Below the pieces are notes generated by a model. That model was not told the origin of the DNA. It did not search any database and saw only the letters and a program-made list of their open reading frames with translations. Positions 49,509 through 60,909 of a stretch of 64,000 bases of DNA are shown here, in pieces (within the stretch, counting starts at the first letter, position 1; each line of letters opens with the position of its first letter). A program made the position numbers and the translations under genes. This DNA is from Volutella citrinella (Eukaryota > Ascomycota > Sordariomycetes > Hypocreales > Nectriaceae): positions 2,480,001-2,544,000 of the forward strand of contig JAWZSP010000001.1 in NCBI GenBank assembly GCA_034401135.1, read 5' to 3'.

Positions 49509-50063
49509 TTTGGGGTTGGTAAATATCTACTTAGGTGGTTCAAATAGAAATTCTATCCCGCGCCTCACAGCCATATCATGCTTGATATCAAGACGCACGA
49601 AGCGCACCAAGAGCAAGACTCTGCGAAGGAAACGATGCGAAGAAATAGTTCCTAGGTTTTGAAAAAGATCATCATGTTCGTGGTTTCCGTCGGCAACTAC
49701 CAAACTCATTGAATCGTCTATGCCCTCCAAACGCCTTCCAGCCAGATCGAATGTTCCAGCCCATCACGAATACACGATCCGCCGAGAGCACACTGCCCTA
49801 GCGTCTTCCCATCTACTCCCGTCCTCATGCTGATGACTGACGCGCTGAAAGGGAGACATCGCACAGATCCATTATTTTTTATCGTTGAGAAGATAATGAT
49901 GAGGCGACGTGAGGACAGAACGCAAACATCAATGCCCACCCTTGAATGCACCCGTTGCTCTACGCAATCTGTATAATGTGTTCCCAGGATGGAGCTTCTG
50001 GCTCCGTCATGGGGACTGATGCTGCAGAAGTGTCATGTCTTTGACCGCAACTTGGCCCTTGGC
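49509..50063. other. Convergent 3' spacer between TRM82 and the DnaJ gene
   Basis: Both 3' flanks lie here. It contains no recognisable gene. Confidence 0.55.
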
Positions 50064-51437
50064 TTACTGTGAAGCGCACTGGACGCGTTCACCGCCGGGA
50101 TGGCCATCCTCATCGTCCTCATCCATCATGCCGTCAGGGCCGCCAAACACCTTGGTCTGGGCCTGGGTGTCCATGTCCTCCAGGTCAGCGGGCTCCGTCA
50201 TGGCCTCCTTGGGGGCAGCGGTGACGGCAGGTGCCGGTAGGATCTTGCGGAGAGACTCGAACGCAGCCTCGTCAGAGGTCCAGTTCTTTTCGGGGAACTT
50301 CACGTTGAATCGGATATAGAGGTTGCCGAAGTCGTGGTGTCTGGGAGAGGGCATGCCCTGGCCACGAACCATCTTGACAGCATCTGCGGCGCGTGTTAGC
50401 AACGTAAATCAAACAATGGGCCTCTTGGGGTGGATTTCACGAACCTTGAGCGATAGCCTCACCAGGGAGGATATCGATGCTGAGCCATCGCTCGTCGAGG
50501 TGCTCGATGAAGATGGTACCTCCGGCCAAAGCAGTGACCAGCTCAATGTCGCACTGGTAGAGAAGATCATCCTCCTTGCGAGTGAAGCGAGCGTGGGGCT
50601 TCTGCTCAATCTCGAACACGACATCGCCAGCCTGCACACCGGGCGCTTGGTCACCCTCGCCTCGGAACTCGACCTTGGTGCCGCTGCGGACGCCCTTGTC
50701 AACGTGGACGTGGAGGACCTTTCGGTCCACGACGGTCTTCTTGCCGTTACACTGCTTGCAGCGGTCCTTCTCCTTGATAATCTCGCCCTCTCCGTTGCAG
50801 TCAGGGCAGACAGTCTGGAAGCGCTGAATCATGGGGCCCATCTGGCGCATCATAGTCTTCATGCCGTGGCCATCACAGCCAGGGCACTTCTTCACGGCAC
50901 CCTCCTTGCCACCAAGGCCGTCGCACTTGGGGCAGATAATGGAGCGCTGAAGAGCTAGCTTAGAGATCTTGCCGCGGTAGATATCCTCGAGGGAGACCTT
51001 GTGAGTGTGATGGATGGTTCGGGCCTTGGGAGGTCCACGGTTGCCCATGCCGCCGAACATGCCGCCCATACCGCCGAAGCCTCCGCCGCCGCCGCCGAAG
51101 AACTGGGCGAACAGGTCCTCAGCGGCCATGCCGCCGCCGCCGCCAGCACCGCCCTCGAGGCCGGCCTCGCCGTACTGGTCGTAGATTTGTCGCTTCTGGG
51201 AATCGGACAGGACTTCGTAGGCGTGGGAGACTTCCTTGAACTTCTCTTCGGCGTCGGGGTTGTGTGCGTTCTTATCTAAAGTGATATGTTAGGCCGGAAG
51301 TGCAAGAGCGTCGGGTTCGACTGCTGCATACCAGGGTGGTACTTGAGAGCATTCATCTTGTAAGCCTTCTTGAGCTCTTGCTCAGTGGCACCGGGGCTAA
51401 CCCCGAGGGTGTCGTAAAACTTGGTTTCCTTGACCAT
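50064..51437 (-). CDS. YDJ1: Type I DnaJ/Hsp40 co-chaperone (Ydj1/Mas5-like)
   Basis: Exons 51437-51332, 51275-50445 and 50383-50064 give 418 aa. The J domain ([20 protein letters not shown]) contains the HPD tripeptide, created across intron 1. A Gly/Phe-rich linker and four CxxC-type zinc-binding units follow: [29 protein letters not shown] and RCKQCNG. Two substrate-binding beta domains and an acidic tail come next. The last four residues, CASQ, are a farnesylation (CaaX) box, the same as in yeast Ydj1, so membrane attachment at ER and other surfaces is likely. It stimulates Hsp70 ATPase for folding and protein import. Intron 2 is 61 bp. Confidence 0.95.
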
Positions 51438-53469
51438 GATTGCGATTGAGTTGTGGAGGTTTTAGAGAGGAGGTGGGTTTCTCGGGTGAGAGATGCGAGA
51501 GGACGCTCGAGTAGAGGGGAGCTGTGCGGCACCGAGTATTATTAGTCAACTTGCTGAATATTGAGCAGGTAGCAAACAAATGCGCATGGCAACGTGGCGC
51601 TACAGCGATCACCAAAATGCGCCCAGAAGGCAAAACATAGGCGGGCTCTGACGATGACCAGACGAGCCAGAAGATGTTTGGTCGTGATGTATGCGCCGAA
51701 TGTTTCGGGGAGGATATTGGTAGCATACCTTGTCCACCGAAGCGTATCTCGAAATCTGGCGGGGCTGCGAGCAGGTTGCGTTGGATAACGATGTCGGAGT
51801 AATCTTTCTCGGCGCAGTGGGGGGGAAAAAAAAGTCAAAGGCCGGAGCGAGGCGCGGCTGAGACGACAGACAGAAAACGAACAACGGAGCGCGGTGGTGT
51901 TGCGAGTTTGAGTCGCGAAATGTTGAGCAGGGTGGAGGGTAGATGCCGCAACGATGGGAGAGAGGGCTGAATTTACGACGTCGGAGACGAGATTAGGCGC
52001 TGGGTTGAGCCGAATGGGTTTTGAGCAGAAAGGGAGGCTGTAGGCAGGGTCTTCGGTGGTGCGCCTCATGGAAGTGTGTGGAAGAAGGTCGATTCTGTGG
52101 CGGTGCTGATAATGCATTACACGCTCAGGCCGGCGACAGGGGGGCGGTTAGCTGCATTTTAGCGCTCTCGGAGCCCTGGCGCCTGGGGCTTTCGGCAGCC
52201 TCGCAGGTATCAATATCGATGCCCTTGGGAAGGCACGGAACAGGCTGGAATACAATCGGCGACAAAATAGCTGTGGCGATGGCTCCGTTGCTACTGTTTC
52301 CAGTACTCTGTAGAATACTCGACTCTGTAGTCTTACTTCCGGAGCTGACAAGCTGGGAGCTCTCCTCGGCACGCTTCTTTGTGTTTCTTCGTGTTGTCGC
52401 CTGTTGTGCAACCTCGAAGGCTGCGCGGCCTGCGCCTCGCCCAAGCCCAAGCCCGGCACTGAGCGGGGATGTCATGACGAGCCTCAAACGCCCAATGTAC
52501 CTCACTAACATCCCACCTCCGCAACACCCTCCTCCGCGACGCAAAATTCACCCCATCGAAGCGGCGCCGAGGAGTTCTCCCCACTGCAAGCACCACCCCA
52601 AGGGTTCATCGAAGCAGGCTCGGGGCAGCCAAAGGTTCCGGGTTGTTCAGGGCCTGTCGGCGCTCCTTGCGCTGTGCAAGCCTGCCTTTTCTTCCTTTCT
52701 CTTTGTCTAGCAACACTAATAATAGACGCTCTGCCTGCTCATGAGAAGAATAATGCAAAAAGAGCTGGCGGCTCCACCCACACACTTGCTTTGCCTGGGT
52801 GAGACGCAGTCAGACAGTCGAGTCTAGAACAATTGTCAAGGCAAACTTCGAAACTTCCAATGTGGGAGTTGACCCGGAACATTAGTAATTCACAGGCGCT
52901 GCGCTAGCACTCAGCCGTATACCGTTCTTCCGGCCGGGTGCCGTTGCCTGTTGGTGCCTGCAACCCACTTTTGCTGTTGCAAGCCCACACTTGGGGGTCT
53001 CCACCAACTGCCGCCTGTCTTGCCCACCTTGACGCATCCTCATGAATAGGCAACCTTTCGTGGGATTTTGGAAGCGACACCTGCACACGATGCATGGTTC
53101 GTCCAGCGTCTCTTCGTTGCCTTTTTTGAAATTATACGGCGCAGCACGTGCGAGATACCCATCGGCCGTTGGGCTGGGCAATTGGTTTCCTTACTGAAAC
53201 AGCCGCTAGCGAGTTTAGGTTCTCGCTTCTTGCCAATGACACCGACCACCCTACCATCAGACATCCACTTTTTCCAACTTCAGCAAGTGTTTCTTCCGCC
53301 TCGCTTGACTGGGTGGCCAAGCAGCCATCATTGTTTCGCTCACTGCTAGCCCCGCAAGTGTTGTACTCTTGTCTCGAACACGCGCAGAGTCTGTCTGTCT
53401 GGCCAGCAACGTCTTACGTCATTCTCGCTGCTCGCGGGTCAGCACTCGATAGTAGAGACAGAGACATAC
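51438..53469. other. 2.0 kb divergent interval between the DnaJ and bZIP genes
   Basis: It holds the promoters of both genes. The only frame worth a mention is on the minus strand at 52125-52511 (listed separately). Other frames overlap in several phases and have no domain. Confidence 0.45.
52125..52511 (-). CDS. Possible small hypothetical protein (weak)
   Basis: A single open frame of 128 aa starts at ATG 52511. The N-terminus is Arg-rich and hydrophobic with no acidic residues in its first 35 residues (RYIGRLRLVMTSPLSAG), like a mitochondrial presequence. The rest is Ser/Thr/Gln-rich with PVPCLPKGIDIDTCEA in the middle. I recognise no family. It overlaps a longer + strand frame that looks equally unremarkable. 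It may be part of a multi-exon gene or simply chance. Confidence 0.2.
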   Translation of the reverse strand: MLVRYIGRLRLVMTSPLSAGLGLGRGAGRAAFEVAQQATTRRNTKKRAEESSQLVSSGSKTTESSILQSTGNSSNGAIATAILSPIVFQPVPCLPKGIDIDTCEAAESPRRQGSESAKMQLTAPLSPA

Positions 53470-55012
53470 ATGATGGACAGGGTCACCAAGAAGGCCAAGA
53501 CGCCTGCCCGGCGCGACCCTGAGGCACGTCGTGAGCAGAACCGTATCGCAAGCCGGAACTACCGTGTGTACCCGTTCATTTAGCCCTGGCCATCAAGCTT
53601 GTCCACTTGCTTTCCCAGCTAATACGGCTCACAATTTCCTCAGGAGAAAAGCGCAAGCAAAAACTGGCATTGCTCAATGAACTACTAGACCCGGAATTGG
53701 ATCAAGGCCCCGGGGTCAGTGTCCGAACCGACAATGTGGCAGAGCCCCCCCAGGCTGCCATTGGAGTGGCCTCCCAGTCGCAGATCCAGAGTCATTTTGA
53801 TGCAGATGGTTCAATCCCGAGTGGCAACACCTTCATGCCCGATGTCTCAAGCGACTTCTTCTCCGTGGGCGCGGGCGCGGCTTTTCCAGCACTGTCTTAT
53901 GCGCCAGATATCCTTCCACCAGACACCTTCCCACTAGATGACCCGACGAAATCTCTAGCCCAAGATGGGTGGCCCGCCATGGAGTTGGCTCAAGTGTCAT
54001 CACAGGGGCTGGTGCCGTGGCAGATCGGTACAGTGGGAAGAGATGATACAGATACTCACAACGGAGATGATTATGATTTGTTCCGAGATATCTTGAGGGG
54101 CATCCAGATGCTATCCGGTGACCAAAAACAAAGTCTCATCCAGCTTCTGCAGCGAGATCGGCACGACAGAGACTTAGCCAATGCAGCCAAGCCCAGACGT
54201 CTAAAAAGTCTCGCGGACCTGCATCGTGGCGTCGCAAAGTCCGCCTGGCGGTTCTACAGAGCATGCAATCCCTCGCCGCGGCCGCCCATGCCAAGCAGGC
54301 AAGCAGGTGAACTGGGACTCTTCTCGGCCTTTACCGCGAACTGCTATGCCATGGGAATGGGGGGGTTCAACAGCCTCCTAGACGAGGACAGCCACAGCAT
54401 CTTCTCCCTAGGGCCCGATACGGGCTTCCATTCCTCCCAGCTGGCCGTCGTGCGGCCAAAGTTTCAGAGCATAACACCTCATCTACGACCAAGCGACACG
54501 CAGCTGACTGTTGGTCATCATCCGTACATTGCATGTTACCTATCTTATTTACCAGAATGGATCCAGCAGCTAACGTGAATCGGCAGGATGTCCTTCCTTT
54601 CAAGCAATTCCGCGACAAGTTGCTCGAATCTCTCCGGGGCAACGCCCCCGCGTTTGACGAAGCTGATTTGTGTGGCGATCTTCTTTCCAACGGCATCATC
54701 TTTTGGGGGGCGGTCGAAAACAGGGACACCATGGACACCCATGTTCCCTGGGACAGCCGCAGTTGGGAGCCTAGTTTATGGTTCCTCGACAAATATCGTG
54801 ACTTTGTGGGCGGCTGGGATGACGAGATGTGGAAGTGCTCGCGTCGCTGGCATGACTCAAGGGGTGAGCCATCACCGGTGGAGCAGTGGGAAAACAGTCG
54901 GCGTGCACCTGTGGAGGACCTGTCGTCGAGCGACCCAAGCTCGGCCCTAGAGGAAGAAACGTGGGGTGCTCGGCCGCTGCGTGAAGAGCATCAAGGAAGC
55001 GTGCTGTTCTAG
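53470..55012 (+). CDS. bZIP-like transcription factor with DUF3425 C-terminus
   Basis: Exons 53470-53563, 53644-54530 and 54587-55012 give 468 aa. The basic region RRDPEARREQNRIASRNYRE, completed across intron 1, has the bZIP N-x7-R spacing. The zipper is short (LALLNELL). The C-terminal half matches the fungal DUF3425 pattern: QLTVGHHPYI joined to DVLPFKQFRDK, then WGAVEN, PWDSRSWEPSLWFLDKY and GGWDDEMWKCSRRW. Such proteins are nuclear regulators of stress, development or metabolism; the target genes here are unknown. The second intron (54531-54586) must start with GC (GCATGT) to keep the DUF3425 frame; it has a CTAAC branch and CAG acceptor. The start is the first of two adjacent ATGs. Confidence 0.85.
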
Positions 55013-55458
55013 CTGGTGAGTCGAGAGTTGATTCTGCTGAGGGTCAGATGCTTCGTCCATGTGCACTTATCAGTAAGTCACAACAAATCCGATGGATACC
55101 AATAATATAAGTCAACAAAGGGACATAATCATGTCGCGTCAGATTACAGGCGCTCTATCGGAGCTTAATAATATGTAAGAAGAGTACAGTGGGTGAAAAG
55201 GGGGTATGGTATCTTGAACAATGCCCAGGCCAAACGGATGCTCGAACAGCATCTAGCAAACCGATCAAGAAACGAGAAAAGAAAAAAGAAGGGCCCGCAT
55301 AAGGCGAAATGCATCACGCCCGTGTACACCAAACATAGTAACATGTCCTTCGCTACGGCGCATCAAAGTGTGAGCCGCAATGGTTCATCGTACCCCGTAG
55401 GCCGTCTCAACATTAGTCAATGATAAAATCGGTGCGTCGTGTCTTGGCGATGCTGACG
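55013..55458. other. Convergent 3' spacer
   Basis: This lies between the bZIP gene (+) and the CAP-Gly gene (-). The short + strand frame at 55193-55423 is Lys/Arg-rich, has no domain and overlaps the 3' flank of both genes, so I do not call it. Confidence 0.5.
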
Positions 55459-57986
55459 TTAAAAGGCGTCCTCAAAGGGGCAGTCTACGCTGTCATGTCC
55501 GTCGCGCTCACACACGGCACACCACTTCTCGGGGTCCATGATGCCGCTCTCCTTGCCAGCCACCGGGCCAGATTCCATGGGGTTAGGCATGATTTTGACT
55601 GCCGGGGAAGGCGGGCCTGCGTGCTTGATCCTGAATGGGGACAGGGGCGCAGGGGCATCGTTTCCGGTGGGTGTGTGAGGCTTCAGGCTATCCAGAGCAG
55701 GGGGCCTGGTCTTGGTCTTTGTTTCGCCGTTGGTCTTGGCGTTGTCGGGACCAAACATATTCGTGCAAGTGAGGATGTCGTGTCCGTTGGTCTCGCAAAT
55801 CTCACACCAGAGGGTACTAGTCTCTGTCGCGTTGGAGAATCCATCGCTCTCGGCCATGGTGTCCAGTGTGCTCTTCCGCTTGTGGATTGCTTCGGGGGAG
55901 CGGGGCTCGTAGGCCTGGGTCAGGACGACGGTGTCGCGAGAGTCACGAAGTGATGAGCGGTGGGCAGCCGTGCCATTGGTTTGCCGCAGACTCTCCAGCT
56001 CCTTTTCAAGCTCCTCCTCGCGACTGCTCCTCTTGTCGAGGAGTGACTGGAGTTCGGCGACTTGTCGTTCTAGGTTGTCACGCGCAATCCTGTTGTCACC
56101 ATTCTCTCCTCCCATGAAGGAACCCGGCCGTTGGGTAGGTGTTCGATCCTCGGCGCTTGGGGGTATAGAATCTCGGCTGAGAGAGTGGATGATGGCTTTG
56201 AGGCCCCTGATCTCATCGTCCTTCTGTTCCATCTCCTTTGAAGAAACGGCGGGCTCTCCGTTTGCGGCGCCGTTGCCCGTGCCCATCCTTTCGCGTTCTC
56301 GGCGCAATTCTGTCCTTGTGCGCTCAACCTCACCACGTAGAAACTCGACTTCGCCGCGAGCCTCGGCCTCTCCCCTGCGAGCATCTTCCAGCCCTTCCTC
56401 CAACTCTTGCACAAGCTCCTCGAGCTGCTTGAGTTGAGTGGCCACAGAGTCGACGTCGAGGTTCCGGGATTCAAGTTCGCGGATGTCTGCCATGAGCTCC
56501 TCCATTCGTTTCTCGTAAACGCGCTCCGTTTCGGTACTGGCCAGTTCAAGGGTGTCAATGGTGCTGCGGAAGTCGGCTCTGTGGGCATCGAACTCCGTCG
56601 TTAGCATCGCAATCTTGTCATTCTTCTCTCGCAGGAGTTGCCGGAGCTGGGCAGTGTCCTTATCATCCCAGCTGTTCCTGGCGGGAGGTAGACCGTCTGC
56701 TTGCTCCATAAGCCCTTGCAGTTCGGTCAGGCTGCTCTCCATCTCGGCGAGAGTGGAGGACTGGTCCCTCAGCTGTCGCTCGCGGTCCTCGAGCTGCGAT
56801 CTCAGGCGCTCCATCTCTTCGTCATTTACGCCATTCGCGCGTGACGCTGCGCGGGATGCCGCGCGAGATGCCGGCCGAATCTTGGCGTTGAAAGAGGATA
56901 CGGAGCCCATGCTTCCGTTGGTCAGCGTTCGCTGCACCCCGACAGGAGTTCTATCGTCATCAAGCCCTGAAGCTGATCCCAGAGCAGACGCGCTTCGGGG
57001 CCCAAGGCTGGGCTTGCGATCCAGTCTGGGGAGCTTCTTGCTCGGGTCGCCTGCCGTGCCGCGCACGCTCTGGGCAAAGCGATTGGTGGGGCTGCCATAT
57101 CGAGCTGGTGCAGCCTTGGCCGGCGTCTTCATCTCGGGTCGGGGCGTCATCTGCATACGCCGAACAGGAGAGTCTGGTCGGGGCAGGGACGTTCTTGGGG
57201 CTCGTTTACCCGCGGGGCTTGGAGCACGGGCACCCGGCCCCACGGAAGCACTGAACTTGGGCAGCCCAGGTGTTGGAGGGGTATAATTGACCGAGTTCTG
57301 ATTTCCAGCTCTCAGTCCGCCGAAGGTGCTGGTGGAAGGGGTCATCGGGAGAGCGGGTATCGATTCGCGTCGGACGAGGGCTTTGGCGACTGGCAAGAAG
57401 ATGCCTGCGCCGGGGGTGATTGTCGTGAAGTAAGAGACCCTACCACAAAACTTGTCAGCCAAAGTCACTCGTCGCAGTCATCCATGTGCGCTCTGAAGCT
57501 CACTGGAGTGGACACAGGAGAAAATAAAAGGCCGGCTTACCCGTCAACATCGCCATTGTTCTTGCCCCGCGCAGAGAACTCTGGGTTCAGTTCAACGCCA
57601 GCAAAGGTACCCCTTTTGCCTTGCACTGAGCCGACAAAGCGCACGGTACCAAACATGCCGCCGGGGACATCGACGGTGTCGCCGACGACGACATCTGCGC
57701 CGAGCTGGCGACTGGGAGTGGTGGGGATCATGTTCTGCGACTGGTCGCTCAGGACTGAATCGTAGGCGTAGGTCTCGGTGACATCAGGGATGCTGGCGAG
57801 CGAGTTGTGAGTCAGTGCGGCCAACGACGTCTTGCGAGGAAGCGGAGGGAGCGGAGGAAGGTTGCGCGAGTGCGAGGCGTATGTGGCCTTGAGGTTGGGG
57901 GTAGACGCCGTGTTGGAGGGCCTTCGTAGCGATCGCGCCGACTTCTTGGGCCGCAGTTGGGTGGTTGTTGTTGTGGCAGAGGGCAT
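55459..57986 (-). CDS. CAP-Gly microtubule plus-end protein (CLIP-170/Tip1-like)
   Basis: Exons 57986-57541 and 57439-55459 give 808 aa. The CAP-Gly domain near 98-170 has FVGSVQGKRGTFAGVEL and the GKNNGDVDG core, which continues as VSYF across the 101-bp intron. A Ser/Pro/Arg-rich linker includes the repeat RAASRAASRA. A long coiled coil covers about 330-620. Two CCHC zinc knuckles follow: WCEICETNGHDILTC near 692 and WCAVCERDGHDSVDC near the C-terminus, as in CLIP-170. These proteins track growing microtubule ends and bind dynein/dynactin and cortical partners, aiding polarised growth and nuclear movement. The start at 57986 is the first ATG of the frame; the frame stays open upstream without an ATG. 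Confidence 0.92.
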
Positions 57987-59600
57987 CCTGGCGACTGGGC
58001 AGCTGGGGCCCTGGCTATTTCCGTCGGGCGGGTGCTGCGCAGAGGGCGTGTCTGGTTTGTTTACGGTAGTGGCACACACCCCACACGAGCCGCATCTGGC
58101 AAATAGGGGGGCGGCAGCTCAGAGCGAAATCCCCTTAGCAGCCACAGCCAGCCACAGGTTGGGTCGCTGGGACCGGTTGCAAATAATAGCTCCCGTCTGC
58201 TAGTCCCGAGCCGGTGCGCGCGAGCCAACTGAGACGGGACGAAAGTGGCCGGAAATTTAGGTGCGTTGTGCCGCTAGAGCCAAGAGGATGTGGGAAAATT
58301 TTGCGACCTAGAGAAATGAAGACGTGGTCGTTTAAGGAGATGACCTGGTATTGTGGTAGGCGACAGGCGGCCTAGTATTGGATGCGGGCAACAGGGAGCG
58401 TGCCCAGGGGCGTGGCGAGAGGGACGGTGAGCCGGACGAGGAGATGAACTGTGGGGGCTTCCTGTTGATTGAAGCCGTTGAGGCGATACACAAAGCAAGG
58501 ACACCGGACGGGATGGTTGATTAGGGCGGGCGATTGGCCGGCACTGCAACGGTGGCGGTCGGCTTGTGCGAGGTGTCCGTCCTGCACACGCCAAAGTGAC
58601 GGCTGATAGATGAGAAGCGAATGACGATGGGTGAAATTCGATGCGGAGGAGAGAACAAGAGCAGCAGCGAGCTCCTGAGGCGGCAGGGCAAAGCTGAGAA
58701 AGAATCGCGAAAGGGCCAGGAACAGATATGAGTGGACGATCGACACGCGAGGCCAGCTGCTGGAATTTCCTGACGGCTGGTTCGGGCTGGCTGGCACTGG
58801 CACTGGCACTGGACTCTTGTCAGCTCCGTTCTGTCGACAGCTCAAGACACCGTCTGGGACATTGATGTTTGTCGTCACCGCCTCTGCGCCTGCGGCTGGG
58901 GGGCTCGGGGTTCTTCTACTCGAAGCTGACAGGGGCTCTATGCCTCCTCTGACAGACTGACACACCAGCTTCCAGGGACCGGCGCAGGGGACTCCAACCG
59001 TATGACGAGGAGGGGCTGACGATGAACCGGCTGGGAGGAGGATGAGGGCACACCGTAATTACCTATCTACTGCATCCTGCGTGCTCCGTATTGCTGCAAT
59101 GACGCTTGAGAGGCCGCTCAAATCGAGGCGTTCGCACACCCCTTCGGCTCGGAGTGAAAACCCGGGGAAGAGGACAGGGGTCGATGTGACGATATAGGCC
59201 AGGACAGGGTGAGTTGACGGAGATGAGGAGGCGGTGGTGATGCAGCGGCAGCCAATTCCCAGCAGCCCTTTGACGAGACGGTCGAGAGGCCAAGTCGATT
59301 CCAGATCAATTGAAGCAGATTCCTCTCTCGACCGGCGCGGAGACGCTCGCCCTTTAATAAACCCTACGAAGCGAGAGGGGCCTTGAGCCGGCGGATCATG
59401 ACAGCGCATCCTGTTGTTTATCTGCAGCTAGTTACCTGCAAGCTGCAGCTTGACTCTGGTGCCATGGCGACCGAGTAGAGATGCAGCTCTGTCGCAATGC
59501 GGCCCCGCATCGCCTGATGCCAATGACAGCGTCGAGGCCGCCCGCAGCCTGCAGGGCCTCCGATGGATGGCCTGGGCCAGCGAATTAAACGCCGCGACTC
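57987..59600. other. 1.6 kb intergenic region upstream of the CAP-Gly gene
   Basis: It holds the CAP-Gly promoter and leader and the 3' flank of the G-patch gene. The minus-strand frame at 58372-58965 has low-complexity Pro/Ser/Val sequence and no domain; it probably lies in leader sequence. A short GGCACT repeat occurs near 58793-58812. Confidence 0.45.
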
Positions 59601-60578
59601 CTAATGCTCCTCCTCCTCGAGACCAGGACAGCCTGTCATCTCTGGGTCAGGATATGACATCTTGCACCAATAACAATACTGGTGCTTCTCCCGCAAATGG
59701 CTCAGCGCCATCTTCAGCCTCTCCCCAATCTCCAGAGCGTTGAAATCGTCCAATTCCTCGTCCTCATCGTCCAGGTCATCCGCTGTGGCGTACGTAGTTT
59801 TGCCCTTACCAAGCGCTTTCTTGTCGTCGGCATCCTCGTCCTCGTCCTCGTATGTTGGTAGTCTAGAGAGGGATTGTTCTAGATCATGTCGCATACGCCG
59901 GTCGCGTTCCTTTTCCTCGCGGTGGCGAACCAGACCGCGATACAGGACCGGGATGGACTTGAGAGGCCTTGAAGATATCGATGTCCGTGGTTTGGCCTTT
60001 TCCTCATCCTCTTCTGGTTCGGCAGTTGCGGGGTTGTCATCGTCCATGGCCTCCACCAACCGCTGGGCTGCGAAGAATTGCCTCTCGAGCCTTGCATCTT
60101 CCCGTTCCTTCCTGACACGATCCCGATACTCGTCAGGGTCGAGCCTTGCCATCTTCGCGCCCTTTTCTTCTGCTGCCTCGCGTATCTTTCGCTTCTTCTC
60201 ATTGTCCAGGCCAATACCTGAACGGTCCTCTTTGATGCTGAGCCTGATTGGCTCCGTCCTGCCTTGGCTTTCACCATCTGCCGACTTTTTCCCCAGTCCA
60301 CCACCGGAAAATCCCATCTTAGCCATCATGGCGAAACCTTTGCTTTTCTTCGCTCTTGCATCATCGAGCATTGATGTTGACAGCGCCTTGTCACGGGCGG
60401 CCTCCTCTTCTTCAGCGATTTGAGCTTTGGACTTGACGAGCCCTCGGGCACGAGATTCGCGTTTGAGTCGTTGAACTCGTTGAATAGAGGTCTCTTTGGC
60501 TGGCGTGGGCTCATCAAACGTCATGTTCATGTAGTCATCATCCTCATCCCCTTCGCCATCCTGCCGCGATGAAGCCAT
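59601..60578 (-). CDS. G-patch and DUF4187 protein (GPATCH11-like)
   Basis: One exon gives 325 aa. The N-terminus has DDDYMNMTFDEP, as in GPATCH11. The G-patch is degenerate but clear near 80-125: MMAKMGFSGGGLGKK and SIKEDRSGIGLD. A charged helix follows (ARLERQFFAAQRLVEAMD). The C-terminal DUF4187 has LSHLREKHQYCYWCKMSYPD and ends in TGCPGLEEEEH, with the CxxC and final Cys likely binding zinc. G-patch proteins activate DEAH RNA helicases in splicing or ribosome assembly; the human relative is linked to splicing and the kinetochore. It is a nuclear protein by family. It lies 331 bp downstream of NOP14 on the same strand. Confidence 0.9.
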   Translation of the reverse strand: MASSRQDGEGDEDDDYMNMTFDEPTPAKETSIQRVQRLKRESRARGLVKSKAQIAEEEEAARDKALSTSMLDDARAKKSKGFAMMAKMGFSGGGLGKKSADGESQGRTEPIRLSIKEDRSGIGLDNEKKRKIREAAEEKGAKMARLDPDEYRDRVRKEREDARLERQFFAAQRLVEAMDDDNPATAEPEEDEEKAKPRTSISSRPLKSIPVLYRGLVRHREEKERDRRMRHDLEQSLSRLPTYEDEDEDADDKKALGKGKTTYATADDLDDEDEELDDFNALEIGERLKMALSHLREKHQYCYWCKMSYPDPEMTGCPGLEEEEH

Positions 60579-60909
60579 GGCAGAAGAAAATAGAGCTGAA
60601 TAAGTAATAATTTCCAGCTTCAGTTAGCCCGTGAGCGACGAAGTTACCACGCAGGAGCGGCGGGTCGAGGTTTTGTGCCGTGTCTGGTTCGTTCGGGGTT
60701 TGGTCTGTCTTCTCAGTATCCCGTCTCACAAAGATACGGCAGAATTTCAAGACAGTGCAAATTATAATGCTACACTGTATATCGCGAGGGCCGGGGTCAG
60801 GGCCACTAGATGAATGGTACGAACTTGGTAGACACAGCGAAATGGCCTGTTGGGGAAGCAATTGGAAATAGCATTACAGAGTCTTGGTATTTGCGCCTGG
60901 ATATCCCTT
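60579..60909. other. Spacer between NOP14 and the G-patch gene
   Basis: This is the 3' flank of NOP14 and the promoter of the G-patch gene, both on the minus strand. I see no gene. Confidence 0.5.

Noticed and set aside
50323..50958. + strand frame of 211 codons over the DnaJ gene
   Set aside because: It is antisense to the zinc-finger and substrate domains of a well-supported chaperone. Its Leu/Val/Ala-rich translation is a codon-bias shadow.
58274..58965. Minus-strand frames upstream of the CAP-Gly gene
   Set aside because: They are low complexity, start close to each other in different phases, and probably lie in the leader of the downstream gene.
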